Part shown: positions 9,317-17,378 of the stretch, one piece after another
How positions within the stretch are numbered: the first letter of the stretch is position 1
Layout of the letters: each line of letters opens with the position of its first letter
NCBI GenBank assembly: GCA_003225295.1
Contig: QHYZ01000128.1
Location: forward strand, 1 to 38,120
From: Acidobacteriota bacterium
GTDB lineage: Bacteria; Acidobacteriota; Terriglobia; Acidiferrales; UBA7541
DNA: 38,120 bases
Direction: 5' to 3'
Made by a program: the position numbers and the translations under genes
The notes under the pieces: model-generated
The model's database searches: none
Seen by the model: the letters and a program-made list of their open reading frames with translations, nothing else
Told to the model about the DNA's origin: nothing

Positions 9317-10147
9317 CTATTCCGGCCGTAAGAAGGGATTCAAGTGGCGCTCGTTCCCAATGGTGGTGACCGGGCCGTGGCCTGGATGCACGCTGGTCTC
9401 GTCCGGCAGGTGCATCAATTTTGATCGCAGGGAATCCATGATTTGGTCCATGGAGCCGCCCCATAGATCCGTGCGGCCGATGCTGCCGGCAAAAAGCGTG
9501 TCTCCCGAAAAAAGCTGAGGCGCGCGAGGCGTGATTTTCTCCGGTTCATCCTGAGCCCCGCTTTGCCCGGCATCCTCAGCAGCAGCCGGTTTCTTCAACA
9601 AATCAGCGAGGGCAATTTTCTGGCCATCCTCGCCTAGAACGGTACGGATTGTCGGAACGGCGGTAACCTTGCCGGCATCGTGCGGGAGATACAGCGAGAC
9701 GCTTCCGGGCGTGTGGCCCGGTGTGTGAATGACCTGTGCTTCAAACGATCCCCAGCGAAGAATGTCTCCTTCCTTCAGCAATTGATCCACCTCGGTGAGC
9801 TCCGGCGGGTGGACGCCGAGGAACGACGCCTGCATCTCCATGGCTTGATAGAGCGGCAAGTCGTCGCGGTGCATGAGCACGGGAGCGCCCGTGTATAGAT
9901 GAAGTTTGCTCAGGCCGCCGACGTGATCGATGTGCGCATGAGTGCTGACGATGGCCTTTACCGTGAGCTTATGACGCCCGAGAAGGTCCAGGATGCGATT
10001 TACTTCATCGCCGGGGTCCACTACCAGCGCTTCGCGAGTCACCGGGTCACCGATAATCGAGCAATTGCACTGCAATATCCCTACCGGGATAGTGATGTGG
10101 ATCAATCCGTCGGTGGCGGCATTCAGTACAAATCGGCCCTCGCTCAT
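9317..10147 (-). CDS. MBL-fold metallo-hydrolase (glyoxalase II-like) with an internal linker insertion
   Basis: A 276-residue metallo-beta-lactamase-fold hydrolase. Metal ligands are visible: H70-A-H72-I-D74-H75, H145 (HTPGHTPGS), D216 (SGDTLF) and H254 (HPGHGP). This is the dinuclear site of glyoxalase II-type hydrolases, which act on thioesters or related substrates. Unlike typical relatives of about 210 residues, it has about 50 extra residues (160-212) between the H145 strand and the SGDTLF strand. The insert is rich in Ala, Lys, Asp and Glu (LADLLKKPAAAEDAGQSG) and probably forms a flexible or helical extension near the active site. The start at 10147 has no clear Shine-Dalgarno, but a perfect extended -10 box lies 7 bases upstream, so the message may be leaderless. 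Confidence 0.88.
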   Translation of the reverse strand: MSEGRFVLNAATDGLIHITIPVGILQCNCSIIGDPVTREALVVDPGDEVNRILDLLGRHKLTVKAIVSTHAHIDHVGGLSKLHLYTGAPVLMHRDDLPLYQAMEMQASFLGVHPPELTEVDQLLKEGDILRWGSFEAQVIHTPGHTPGSVSLYLPHDAGKVTAVPTIRTVLGEDGQKIALADLLKKPAAAEDAGQSGAQDEPEKITPRAPQLFSGDTLFAGSIGRTDLWGGSMDQIMDSLRSKLMHLPDETSVHPGHGPVTTIGNERHLNPFLRPE

Positions 10148-10154
10148 AACGGGG

Positions 10155-10163
10155 ATTATATCA
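10155..10163 (-). promoter_or_regulatory. Extended -10 promoter giving a likely leaderless mRNA for the MBL hydrolase
   Basis: Read on the minus strand this is TGATATAAT, an exact match to the extended -10 consensus. Only seven bases (CCCCGTT) separate it from the ATG at 10147, so transcription should start at or next to the A of the start codon. No -35 match is seen. Confidence 0.55.
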
Positions 10164-10358
10164 TCTGCGATGATGGCCCATGCGACAGACGCCGCATGGA
10201 CTTCTCGCTCGTTGATACAATGCCCTTTGCTAGACTAAGACTGGCGCATAGGTGCTCATCGGGGGTCGGCGCATCAGTTCCGGAGGACAATCCTTCACCT
10301 CCGCAAGCGCATCTATGAGATGGCTTCAACATCCAGGAGGATGCGCGAGGGCCTTGAA

Positions 10359-11564
10359 ATGGCTACTGCAACTACAGCTCTGAACACTCCGCTTGCGGCG
10401 GTGCACCTTGCCGCGGGCGCGAAGATGGGCGTTTGGTTCGGCTGCGCCCTGCCGGATGACTTTGGCGACGCGGCCGCCGAGTTTCACTATGCGCGGGAGA
10501 CGGTGGCGCTGATCGACAAGAACTACCGCGCGCATCTCTCCTTCACTGGGCCCGACCGGGTGCGCTACCTGAACGCGGTTCTGACGAACAACATCAAGGA
10601 CCTGCCCACAGGCTGCGGCACCGTTTCTCTGCTGCTGAATCCGCAGGGCCACATTCTCGCGGAGATCGAGACGTATTCTTTCGTGGACCGGCTCTTCTGC
10701 GTTTCGTACGCGATGATTCGCGAGCGGCTGGTCGAGTGGCTCGACAAATACATTATCATGGACGACGTGACGCTGACCGATGAGACGGCACGCTACGGCA
10801 CGCTGGCGCTGGAGGGGCCACAGGCTGCCGCGATGGTGAAGGATCTCGCGGGTGTTGATCTTGCACAATTGAGCGAGCTCGCCAGTGTGGACGCTGCACT
10901 ACCTCGTCGTTTTTTTTCAAGTGTCATTCCTCATCCCACCGGTGTCGTCCTGAGCGAAGTCCACTTCAGCCAAGCCGGTGTCCCTGCTCCGAATGATCTG
11001 GATGACACCGTTCGAACGGCGCCGGCGCGGGATGCAATTCCCTGCAGAATCGTAAGACGCTCTTTGGGGGGAGTGCCCGGCGCGGAGTTCGTCACCGAAG
11101 CCGGAAAATTGCCAGGGCTTTGGCAGATTCTCTCAAATGAGGCGCGCACGCACGGCGGCGGGCCGACGGGATACTCGGCGCTGAGCGCAATCCGGCTCAC
11201 TCAAGGCGTGCCGTGGTTTGGCTATGACTTCGGAGAAAAACAGCTCCCCCACGAAGCGGGATTGCAGGACAGCCACATCAGCTACACCAAAGGCTGCTAT
11301 ACCGGACAGGAGATCGTGGAGCGCGTGCGCTCGCGCGGCCAGGTAAACCGTCAGCGCGTGCGGCTGACTTTTTCTGGCGCGGCTGTTCCTGAAACAGGCG
11401 CGGCGCTGACTCTGGACGGCACAGAAGTCGGATACGTCACGCGGGCGGCGAAGACTTGGGATCCTCCGCGCATCCTCGGCATGGGCTACGTCCGCAAAGA
11501 AGCCAACGCTTCGGGGAGCGTACTGCACTGGGCTGGCGGCACTGCGACAGTCCTGAACACTTAG
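10359..11564 (+). CDS. ygfZ: YgfZ/GcvT-fold folate-binding protein
   Basis: A 401-residue protein of the aminomethyltransferase-related YgfZ family, which binds tetrahydrofolate and supports maturation or repair of certain Fe-S enzymes. The family signature KGCYTGQE is at about residues 311-318 with the conserved Cys at 313, followed by the RGQVNRQRVRL strand and a C-terminal barrel (GTEVGYVTRA). The start at 10359 has GAGGG eight bases upstream; in-frame ATGs at 10320 and 10341 are possible. YgfZ proteins are usually about 325-340 residues. The extra length is mostly residues 183-226, a Pro/Ser-rich stretch whose DNA is an imperfect palindrome. Removing it joins ELASVDA to IPCRIVRRS, restoring an ordinary domain. 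It is divergent from the MBL gene and convergent with the DinB-like gene. Confidence 0.88.
   Translation: MATATTALNTPLAAVHLAAGAKMGVWFGCALPDDFGDAAAEFHYARETVALIDKNYRAHLSFTGPDRVRYLNAVLTNNIKDLPTGCGTVSLLLNPQGHILAEIETYSFVDRLFCVSYAMIRERLVEWLDKYIIMDDVTLTDETARYGTLALEGPQAAAMVKDLAGVDLAQLSELASVDAALPRRFFSSVIPHPTGVVLSEVHFSQAGVPAPNDLDDTVRTAPARDAIPCRIVRRSLGGVPGAEFVTEAGKLPGLWQILSNEARTHGGGPTGYSALSAIRLTQGVPWFGYDFGEKQLPHEAGLQDSHISYTKGCYTGQEIVERVRSRGQVNRQRVRLTFSGAAVPETGAALTLDGTEVGYVTRAAKTWDPPRILGMGYVRKEANASGSVLHWAGGTATVLNT
10940..11010. repeat. Imperfect palindromic insertion inside ygfZ
   Basis: Arms CGGTGTCGTCC (10940-10950) and GGATGACACCG (11000-11010) pair at 10 of 11 positions. Between them is TCCTGAGCGAAGTCCA, which resembles a dispersed GTCATCCTGAGCGAAG-type repeat I recall from environmental bacterial genomes. 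The segment stays in frame with the host gene and encodes a low-complexity extra loop. Confidence 0.55.
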
Positions 11565-11672
11565 GCTCTAAAGTGCATGCGAGCATAGGGGTTGCGCATG
11601 TCGGATGCCTTTGTTGCCGTCCACAATGGAAGGGCAGCGCCGGAGAAGTCGCAGTAGGAGGCGGTGCCAGAT

Positions 11673-12161
11673 TCACTCAAATTCGCGGCGGGGAGCCGAT
11701 TGTTCGAGACCGACCCGTCCTGCGGCGATGTCGGCTCTGAAATAGCTCTCACCCATGATCGGGGACCCGGCGAGACGGCGGAGCATGGCGACTTGGCCGA
11801 TATGATTGAGGGCGTCGGCGACAGGACCCTGGAAGAGTCCTTCTGCCGATCCGTGAAGCAGTGCGGCTCCGGCCAGATGGTCGTCAAACTTTTTCACGGT
11901 CGCAAAAAATCGTTCGATTTCGGCGTTCCATGCCAGCGGCGTGGAGTCGTGCCAGGTCTGTTTGCCCTGCGCGATCGAAAGGGCCCAGTCGAAGAGGTCG
12001 CCCATGTGCGCGAGGATTTGCGCAGGCGTACGCGTCTTATCTCCGATGTGGAAGCTGGCAAAGTGATCCGGGGCGCCGCGTAGGGCTTTGCCAGCGCGGT
12101 ACGCAACGGTGGCGACGGTGTGGCGAAGCAGTTGCCGGGCGGGATCAGTTGACATGGACAT
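11673..12161 (-). CDS. DinB-like superfamily protein
   Basis: A 162-residue four-helix-bundle protein of the DinB/YfiT-like superfamily, whose members bind a divalent metal through histidines and often act as thiol-dependent transferases or have unknown roles. Helix motifs include AQILAHMGDLFDWAL with one His and VADALNHIGQVAMLRRLAG with another. The second is the typical C-terminal DinB helix. The ATG at 12161 has AGGGA about eight bases upstream, and a second ATG lies two codons in. Bacillithiol-dependent transferases belong to this fold and a bshB1 gene lies about 18 kb away, but a link is only speculation. It is the last gene of the long minus-strand series and converges with ygfZ. Confidence 0.75.
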   Translation of the reverse strand: MSMSTDPARQLLRHTVATVAYRAGKALRGAPDHFASFHIGDKTRTPAQILAHMGDLFDWALSIAQGKQTWHDSTPLAWNAEIERFFATVKKFDDHLAGAALLHGSAEGLFQGPVADALNHIGQVAMLRRLAGSPIMGESYFRADIAAGRVGLEQSAPRREFE

Positions 12162-12195
12162 GCGGTACTTCCCTTCTCGAGCAAGGGTCGAGATA

Positions 12196-12240
12196 AAGAG
12201 TTTAAACGCAGAGACACAGACTGCGCAGAGAAAAAATAGG
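12196..12240. repeat. Dispersed-repeat-like segment (AACGCAGAGACACAGA type)
   Basis: The gap between the GH16 and DinB-like genes holds TTTAAACGCAGAGACACAGA followed by CTGCGCAGAG. This closely resembles an intergenic repeat (AACGCAGAGACGCAGAG) that I recall as abundant in several environmental phyla. Only one copy is obvious in this window, so the call rests on recollection. Confidence 0.35.
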
Positions 12241-12297
12241 AAGGGACAGTGCTCACCCTCCGACCGAGTCAGAATAAATTCTGGGGCGAGCTAGGAG

Positions 12298-13179
12298 TTA
12301 TGGCTTGGCGTAGACGCGGACGTAGTCGACGAGCATATGCTGGGGAAAAGCGGTGGTGTTGTCGGGCGAGCCGGGCCAATCACCCCCAACGGCGACGTTG
12401 AGAATGATGAAGAAGGGATGATCGAAAACCCAGGTGCCGCCGGCGGGCCACTGCGACGAGTTGAACGTGGAGTATAGACTTGAGTCGACGTAGAAGCGGA
12501 TTGTGCCGGGTTCCCATTCGGCGGCGTAGAGGTGAAAGTCATCGGCGAAATTCTGGCCAGCGGGCAGAACGAAGGGAGCGGTGGCGTCGCTCGTTGGGCC
12601 GGTGGTGCTAGGGCCGTGGAGCGAGCCGTGAACGGTGCCCGGCTCCTTGCCGATGTTTTCCATGATGTCGACCTCGCCGCATTTCGGCCAGCCATTGGAA
12701 GTGATGTCGTTGCCGAGCATCCAGAAAGCGGGCCACATTCCCTGCCCCGCGGGAATCTTGATGCGCGCCTCGAAGCGGCCATAGGCTTGGCTGAACAGGC
12801 CCTGGGTTTTCATGCGAGCGGAGGTGTAATTCCGCGTAACGCCATCGGAGCCGGTGTAGCTTTCTTTTTGGGCGATGATGACCAGATGGCCGCCCATGAT
12901 TTGAGCGTTCTGCGTTCGATTGGTGTAGTACTCGAGTTCCTTGTTGCCCCAGCCGTTGCCGCCGATGTCGTACGTCCATTCCGATGAATCGGGCGAGGCG
13001 CCGTCGGCGCCGCTGAATTCATCGCTCCATACAAGTTTGTAGCTCGCCAGGGGAGGCGGCCGAAGTGTTGCTCCTCCGCCACAACCGAGCGAGAGGAGCC
13101 CCGCGGCAAGAAGAATGGGAACGACCCGGGCAGACCGCACAAGGACTGACGTTCTCACAGAGAGTGATCTTGCTTGCAT
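12298..13179 (-). CDS. Glycoside hydrolase family 16 (laminarinase/lichenase-like) lipoprotein
   Basis: A 293-residue secreted beta-glucanase. The N-terminus has basic residues, a hydrophobic core and a lipobox-like LLSLGC with Cys33, so it is probably anchored to a membrane. The GH16 domain starts at YKLVWSDEFSGADG (residue 47) and includes WGNKELEYYTNR and GRFEARIKIPAGQGMWPAFWML. The catalytic motif is E169-V-D171-I-M-E174, with nucleophile E169 and acid/base E174. The EVDIMEN form with an added residue is usual for laminarinase-like beta-1,3-glucanases. HGSLHGPS and WAVEWEPGTIRFYVD-like motifs complete the jelly roll. The start has no strong ribosome site and lies 31 bases after the nuoB stop, so co-transcription is possible although the functions are unrelated. 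Confidence 0.92.
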   Translation of the reverse strand: MQARSLSVRTSVLVRSARVVPILLAAGLLSLGCGGGATLRPPPLASYKLVWSDEFSGADGASPDSSEWTYDIGGNGWGNKELEYYTNRTQNAQIMGGHLVIIAQKESYTGSDGVTRNYTSARMKTQGLFSQAYGRFEARIKIPAGQGMWPAFWMLGNDITSNGWPKCGEVDIMENIGKEPGTVHGSLHGPSTTGPTSDATAPFVLPAGQNFADDFHLYAAEWEPGTIRFYVDSSLYSTFNSSQWPAGGTWVFDHPFFIILNVAVGGDWPGSPDNTTAFPQHMLVDYVRVYAKP

Positions 13180-13210
13180 GCCAGAGTCAGCCAGAGGTTC
13201 CGGGCAGCGA

Positions 13211-13750
13211 TCAGGAAAGATTCATGGCGCGCCGGAAGGAACCCTTCTCATTGTCGATCTTCTTCTGAAGTTGAAGGATGGCGTAGAGAACGGCCTCGGG
13301 GCGCGGAGGGCAACCGGGGACGTACACATCGACAGGAATGACCTGATTGCAGCCCTGCACAATGGCGTAATTGTTGAAAACGCCGCCGGAAGTGGCACAG
13401 GCGCCCATAGAGATGACCCACTTGGGCTCAGGCATTTGGTCATAGAGCTGGCGGATGACGGGAGCCATCTTTTGCGAGAGACGGCCGGCGACGATCATGA
13501 GATCGGCTTGGCGGGGGGATGGGCGGAAGACTTCGGCGCCGAAACGCGCGAGGTCAAAACGCGCGGCGGCCATGGACATCATCTCGATGGCGCAGCAGGC
13601 CAAGCCAAAACCAAGCGGCCAAATGGAACTCTTGCGCGCCCAGTTCACCGCCTTGTCGAGAGTCGTAAAGATGAGGCCTTCATCTTCCAGCAGATTTCCG
13701 AAATCGTCGGGCTTGGTGAGCGTGACGTGTTTGCCGAGTGAGGTGCTCAT
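13211..13750 (-). CDS. nuoB: NADH-quinone oxidoreductase subunit B (NuoB), isolated copy
   Basis: A 179-residue NuoB homologue, the peripheral-arm subunit of complex I carrying Fe-S cluster N2, which passes electrons to quinone. All four cluster ligands are present: the tandem C52-C53 in [11 protein letters not shown]118 in GACATSGG and C147 in PGCPPRPE. Their spacing (65 and 29 residues) equals that of the E. coli protein. The ATG at 13750 was chosen over one 19 codons earlier because the conserved region begins just after it and the extension lacks family character. No other nuo gene is in the window: neighbours are a monooxygenase upstream and a GH16 gene downstream. It is either a second copy or part of a scattered complex I gene set. 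Confidence 0.93.
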   Translation of the reverse strand: MSTSLGKHVTLTKPDDFGNLLEDEGLIFTTLDKAVNWARKSSIWPLGFGLACCAIEMMSMAAARFDLARFGAEVFRPSPRQADLMIVAGRLSQKMAPVIRQLYDQMPEPKWVISMGACATSGGVFNNYAIVQGCNQVIPVDVYVPGCPPRPEAVLYAILQLQKKIDNEKGSFRRAMNLS

Positions 13751-13836
13751 AGTGTTCCGCCCTAGGTATTTTCGCACAGGGAGCAGTGGGAGACAAATGG
13801 GATGCACTAAACCGAAGTTCCACGAGGTTTGAGAGA

Positions 13837-15222
13837 CTATTCTGCTGATTTCCGGAGAGATAGCGCAAAATTCACCTGGCGGTTACTGGGAACGTCGACA
13901 AAACTTTGTTGTGTCTCAGGACGAACCTCCATGATCCGCCGCCTGCGGCGATGCATAAGCTTCAAACACTTGATCGTGTAGCGGACCTGGGCTTCGATCA
14001 TGAGGACGACGGAATTGTGGCCCAGCCCGGTGTTGGGACCGAGGAGTATGAAGAAATTGGGGAAGCCGCTGACGGTAACGCCAAGATAGGCGGTCATGCG
14101 CTTCCGCCAGGCGTCGTGAATTTCCACCCCGCCCTTGCCCACCACGCGAACGCCGATGAACGGTTCGGTGGCACGGAAGCCCGTGCCATAAATCAGAACG
14201 TCGACCGGGCGCTCCACTCCATCGTCGGTGACGACGCCGCGTTCGCGGACCTCGGCGATAGCCTCGGGGACAAGTTCGACATTGGTGCGGTTGAGCGTCG
14301 GATAGAAATCATCCGAAACGAGAATGCGCTTGCAGCCCAGTTGATAGTTGGGCGTCAGCGTGGCGCGCAGTTTGGGGTCTTTGATCTTGCGCGCGAGATG
14401 GCGGCGGGCAATGTCCTCGACCTTCTTGCGGAAGGTCTGATTGCCGAGAAAGCCGAGGACGCGAACTTCCTGGCGCCAGAAGATATATTGCCGGAAGGCC
14501 CAGCGCGTGAGTGGGATCGCGCGGAAGCGGCGCTTCCATTTGTCGGTGATGGCAAAATCGAGGCGCGGGACGATCCACGGTGGCGTGCGCTGGAACAGAT
14601 AGAGTCTTCCAACACGCGGCGCGATCTGCGGAACGAACTGGATGGCGCTGGCACCGGTGCCGACAACGGCAACGTTCTTGCCATCCAGGTCGACGCTGTA
14701 ATCCCAGGTCGAGGAATGAAACGCCGGGCCGGAAAAGCGTTCGGCGCCGTGCAGCTCCGGATAGCGCGGGACGTGCAGAGCGCCCATGCCGGACACAAGC
14801 ACGCGGGCGCAAACACGCATTCCGTCGCCTACCGTTGCATTCCAGATTCCTTGGGATTCATCCCAGATGGCTTCGCGAAACCGAGTGTTAAGGCGTAGAT
14901 ATGGCGCAAGCCCGTAACGCCCGACGCAGCCTTGCAGGTAGTCGTGGATTTCCCGCTGACCCGGATACATGCGGGTCCAATCCGCTGATGGAGCGAAGGA
15001 AAACGAATAGAGATGAGAAGGGATATCGCAGGCGCATCCGGGGTAACGATTGTCCCACCAAGTCCCGCCGATGTCCTCGCTCTTTTCGACAATGAGAAAC
15101 GATTTCATGCCGGCTTCGAGTAGCTTGATGCCCATGCAGAGCCCGGAAAACCCGGCGCCCACGATGAGCACCTGAACTTTCGTCAGGGCAGATTCTGGGA
15201 AACTAGCGGCGGCTTCGGTCAT
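13837..15222 (-). CDS. Flavin-containing monooxygenase, Baeyer-Villiger type
   Basis: A 461-residue flavoprotein that uses FAD, NADPH and O2 to insert oxygen next to a carbonyl. It shows the FAD Rossmann motif GAGFSGL (22-28), [11 protein letters not shown] near 52-62, the type I BVMO fingerprint F163-S-G165-PAF-H169-SST-W173-D174, and the NADPH motif GTGASA (188-193). The C-terminal YGTGFRA and [10 protein letters not shown] segments also fit. The ATG at 15222 overlaps the esterase stop as ATGA, which fixes the start and implies translational coupling. The enzyme is slightly short relative to many BVMOs of over 500 residues but matches the compact group. Products would be esters or lactones, and the coupled upstream gene encodes a hydrolase suited to open them. 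Substrate unknown. Confidence 0.9.
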   Translation of the reverse strand: MTEAAASFPESALTKVQVLIVGAGFSGLCMGIKLLEAGMKSFLIVEKSEDIGGTWWDNRYPGCACDIPSHLYSFSFAPSADWTRMYPGQREIHDYLQGCVGRYGLAPYLRLNTRFREAIWDESQGIWNATVGDGMRVCARVLVSGMGALHVPRYPELHGAERFSGPAFHSSTWDYSVDLDGKNVAVVGTGASAIQFVPQIAPRVGRLYLFQRTPPWIVPRLDFAITDKWKRRFRAIPLTRWAFRQYIFWRQEVRVLGFLGNQTFRKKVEDIARRHLARKIKDPKLRATLTPNYQLGCKRILVSDDFYPTLNRTNVELVPEAIAEVRERGVVTDDGVERPVDVLIYGTGFRATEPFIGVRVVGKGGVEIHDAWRKRMTAYLGVTVSGFPNFFILLGPNTGLGHNSVVLMIEAQVRYTIKCLKLMHRRRRRIMEVRPETQQSFVDVPSNRQVNFALSLRKSAE

Positions 15223-16160
15223 GCGCGTGTCATCACTTCCTTGCTCGATTCCCTGGGCCCAACGCAACCGCGGAGAAACGCTGCACTCTCTCGGAGTGAT
15301 TGGCGTGCTTCGGGAATCAAGTGCGGGGCGAGCTGCCAGGCATGCGGTACGACCGGCCAGATTTTCAGTTGGACGGAAACGCCAGCGGCTCGGGCACGAT
15401 CAGCGAGGCGGGTGGAGTCATCGCGCAAAACTTCGTCGTCGCCGACATGGATGAGAAGAGGTGGAAAGCCGGCGAAATCGGCGTAGAGAGGAGACGCGAG
15501 GGGATTGCGGGGATCGGTGTCGCCAAGATAGTAGCTTGCGGATGCCGCGATGTCGGAGCCGCTGAACATGGCGCAGCGATCGGTGTTGGTTCGAATAGAG
15601 TCACCGGTCGCGGCAAGATCGGTCCAGGGAGAAAAGACGGCTGCGGCTGCCGGAAGCGGAAGGCCTGCGGTCCGCAGAGCGAGCAGGAGCGCGAGTGTAA
15701 GACCACCGCCGGCGGACTCCCCCGCAACGACGATGCGCTCCGAAGTGTGGCCCGCGCCGAGAAGCGAACGATAGACCGCTACGGCGTCATCCACAGCGGC
15801 TGGAAATTGATTTTCGGGTGCGAGCCGATAGTCCGGAGCAAACACGCGAAACCCTTGGAGCGCAAAGAAAACAGTGATGGAACGATGCGTCTCCGCCGAG
15901 CAGGCGAAGTATCCTCCCCCGTGAAGATAGAGGAGCACAGTATTGTCAGGCGACGGGCCTTCGAGGCGCTCGCCCGGGACGCCGCCGAGTTGTATGGGAG
16001 AAATATGGACGGCGGACGGAACTTTGTACGGGTCGGGATGAAGGATTCGCCTCGCAACGCGATAATCCCGCACACCTTTCAAGCGGCGTTTTATGCGCCA
16101 CTTAATGATCCACACCGAAAGCCGGGCTTGGAAGCTAGCCGCCATTCCCTGCCGCCACAT
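15219..16160 (-). CDS. Alpha/beta hydrolase, HSL-like carboxylesterase
   Basis: A 313-residue esterase of the hormone-sensitive-lipase group (family IV). The oxyanion motif HGGGYF is at 80-85. The nucleophile elbow GESAGG places Ser149, with Asp242 in GDDEVL and His273 in PHAW completing the triad. No signal peptide is evident, though the first 35 residues are strongly basic and amphipathic (LSVWIIKWRIKRRLKGVRDY), perhaps for membrane association. An alternative ATG lies at 16145. Its TGA overlaps the ATG of the monooxygenase (ATGA), so the two are almost certainly made together. Hydrolysing the ester or lactone made by that monooxygenase is the simplest inferred role. The upstream carboxypeptidase-regulatory-like gene ends 66 bases before. 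Confidence 0.9.
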   Translation of the reverse strand: MWRQGMAASFQARLSVWIIKWRIKRRLKGVRDYRVARRILHPDPYKVPSAVHISPIQLGGVPGERLEGPSPDNTVLLYLHGGGYFACSAETHRSITVFFALQGFRVFAPDYRLAPENQFPAAVDDAVAVYRSLLGAGHTSERIVVAGESAGGGLTLALLLALRTAGLPLPAAAAVFSPWTDLAATGDSIRTNTDRCAMFSGSDIAASASYYLGDTDPRNPLASPLYADFAGFPPLLIHVGDDEVLRDDSTRLADRARAAGVSVQLKIWPVVPHAWQLAPHLIPEARQSLRESAAFLRGCVGPRESSKEVMTRA

Positions 16161-16226
16161 TTGGAGTTTTGGGACGAACAGAGGATATCCGATTCGCGGG
16201 AGGGATGAAAGACGAGGCGCTTCGGG

Positions 16227-17378
16227 TCAAGCTGCAGAGCGTTGCCTTTGACGGGCCCGCGGTGCAACCGTTGGTTCCGCTGAGAGGCTTCGTGCTTTGC
16301 GTCCACGCCAAATCAGCAGCGTGCAGGCGGCAAGGAGGACGGAAGTCACTCCTACCAAGACCAGCGATTGTGAGGTTGGCCGTGCCGGCTGCTTCAAGGG
16401 CGAATCGATCCTGGCCAAAGCAGGCAGAGCGGTGCGAGCGAGCGCGGGTTGCGCTGGATGAAGCGGAAGTAGAGAAGGTGACTGGGTTTTGGCTTGATGT
16501 CCGGGAGGCGGAAGTGCTCCGCTTCCGGAGACTTCAAACTCCGGGCCTTCCCCGGCCTTTACTTGGTTCACTACGTGGACCTGATAGCGGCTGTTGCCAG
16601 TTGCCAGGATCTGGAAGGCTGGTGACGGCGAGGAGAATTTCATGGCCAGCGGAATCATAACCGCCAACTGCTCGAACGGATACGCATGCTTTGTTTGGAA
16701 AGCGACGTGACCGTGGTAGGGCAGGTCGTAGTTGAACGCGAACTTGGTTGCTCCAGGACGCAAGGGGAAATTCACCGCGCAGTGTCCGGGCTGGCCGGGC
16801 ACGGGCGTCACGGAAATCATCATGCCCATGTCTTCCGGACCTGCGGCCATGACAGAATCAATCTTGGCACTCGCCGGCAGATACACTTCAAATGTGTGCT
16901 CACCCACTTGCGTCAGAGGCGGGCTGGAAACGTTCGTGATCTCCACAAGGTCAGAAACGTGAAGCAGGTCTCCATTGGTTCCCGTGCGAAGGATTTCGAT
17001 GCCGCCGGTTATGCCCTGCACCTGTGTGGCCGTGTCGAACACTTCGATGGAACGAGCCTGACCTGCGGAAACCTGCTGATCGTAGCTGACACCCTGGTGA
17101 AACACGCGCACCAGGTGTGGTTTGTCAGGACGTTGCACATTGAGGGTAAACGCCCCCTGTGCATCCGTCCTGGCACGCGCCTCCTCCGACATTCCGTCGC
17201 CCAGCCGAATCAGGATCACCTCATCGCCGGCAGCAGGTTCGCCCCGGCTCTGATTGCGGACCGAGCCAGTGACGTGGTTCGCTCCCGTTGCCCCGGTTGA
17301 AAATAAGACAAGCAGCGCCACGACCGGGAGCATCTTCCGTACACAGGATCGCTTGCCAGGCAGACGAGAGTTGATCAT
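16227..17378 (-). CDS. Secreted, C-terminally anchored protein with carboxypeptidase-regulatory-like domain
   Basis: A 383-residue envelope protein. The signal peptide runs from basic residues through MLPVVALLVLFSTGATGA (about residues 16-33). Next is a carboxypeptidase-regulatory-like/Cna-B-type beta domain (HVTGSVRNQSRGEPAAGDEVILIRL and ARTDAQGAFTLNV). Residues about 130-270 form a second beta-rich domain (LVEITNVSSPPLTQVGEHTFEVYLP). A Pro/Ala-rich linker follows, then one C-terminal membrane helix (SLVLVGVTSVLLAACTLLIW) and a basic tail, giving a periplasmic domain anchored in the inner membrane. The ATG at 17378 overlaps the stop of the TonB-C gene as ATGA, which settles the start. Its function is not known. 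Similar proteins in Acidobacteria accompany cytochrome and TonB genes. Confidence 0.8.
   Translation of the reverse strand: MINSRLPGKRSCVRKMLPVVALLVLFSTGATGANHVTGSVRNQSRGEPAAGDEVILIRLGDGMSEEARARTDAQGAFTLNVQRPDKPHLVRVFHQGVSYDQQVSAGQARSIEVFDTATQVQGITGGIEILRTGTNGDLLHVSDLVEITNVSSPPLTQVGEHTFEVYLPASAKIDSVMAAGPEDMGMMISVTPVPGQPGHCAVNFPLRPGATKFAFNYDLPYHGHVAFQTKHAYPFEQLAVMIPLAMKFSSPSPAFQILATGNSRYQVHVVNQVKAGEGPEFEVSGSGALPPPGHQAKTQSPSLLPLHPAQPALARTALPALARIDSPLKQPARPTSQSLVLVGVTSVLLAACTLLIWRGRKARSLSAEPTVAPRARQRQRSAA

Noticed and set aside
13906-14898. Long plus-strand frame of 330 codons
   Set aside because: It is the antisense of the monooxygenase gene, which has full family motifs. GC-rich coding DNA often leaves such open shadows.
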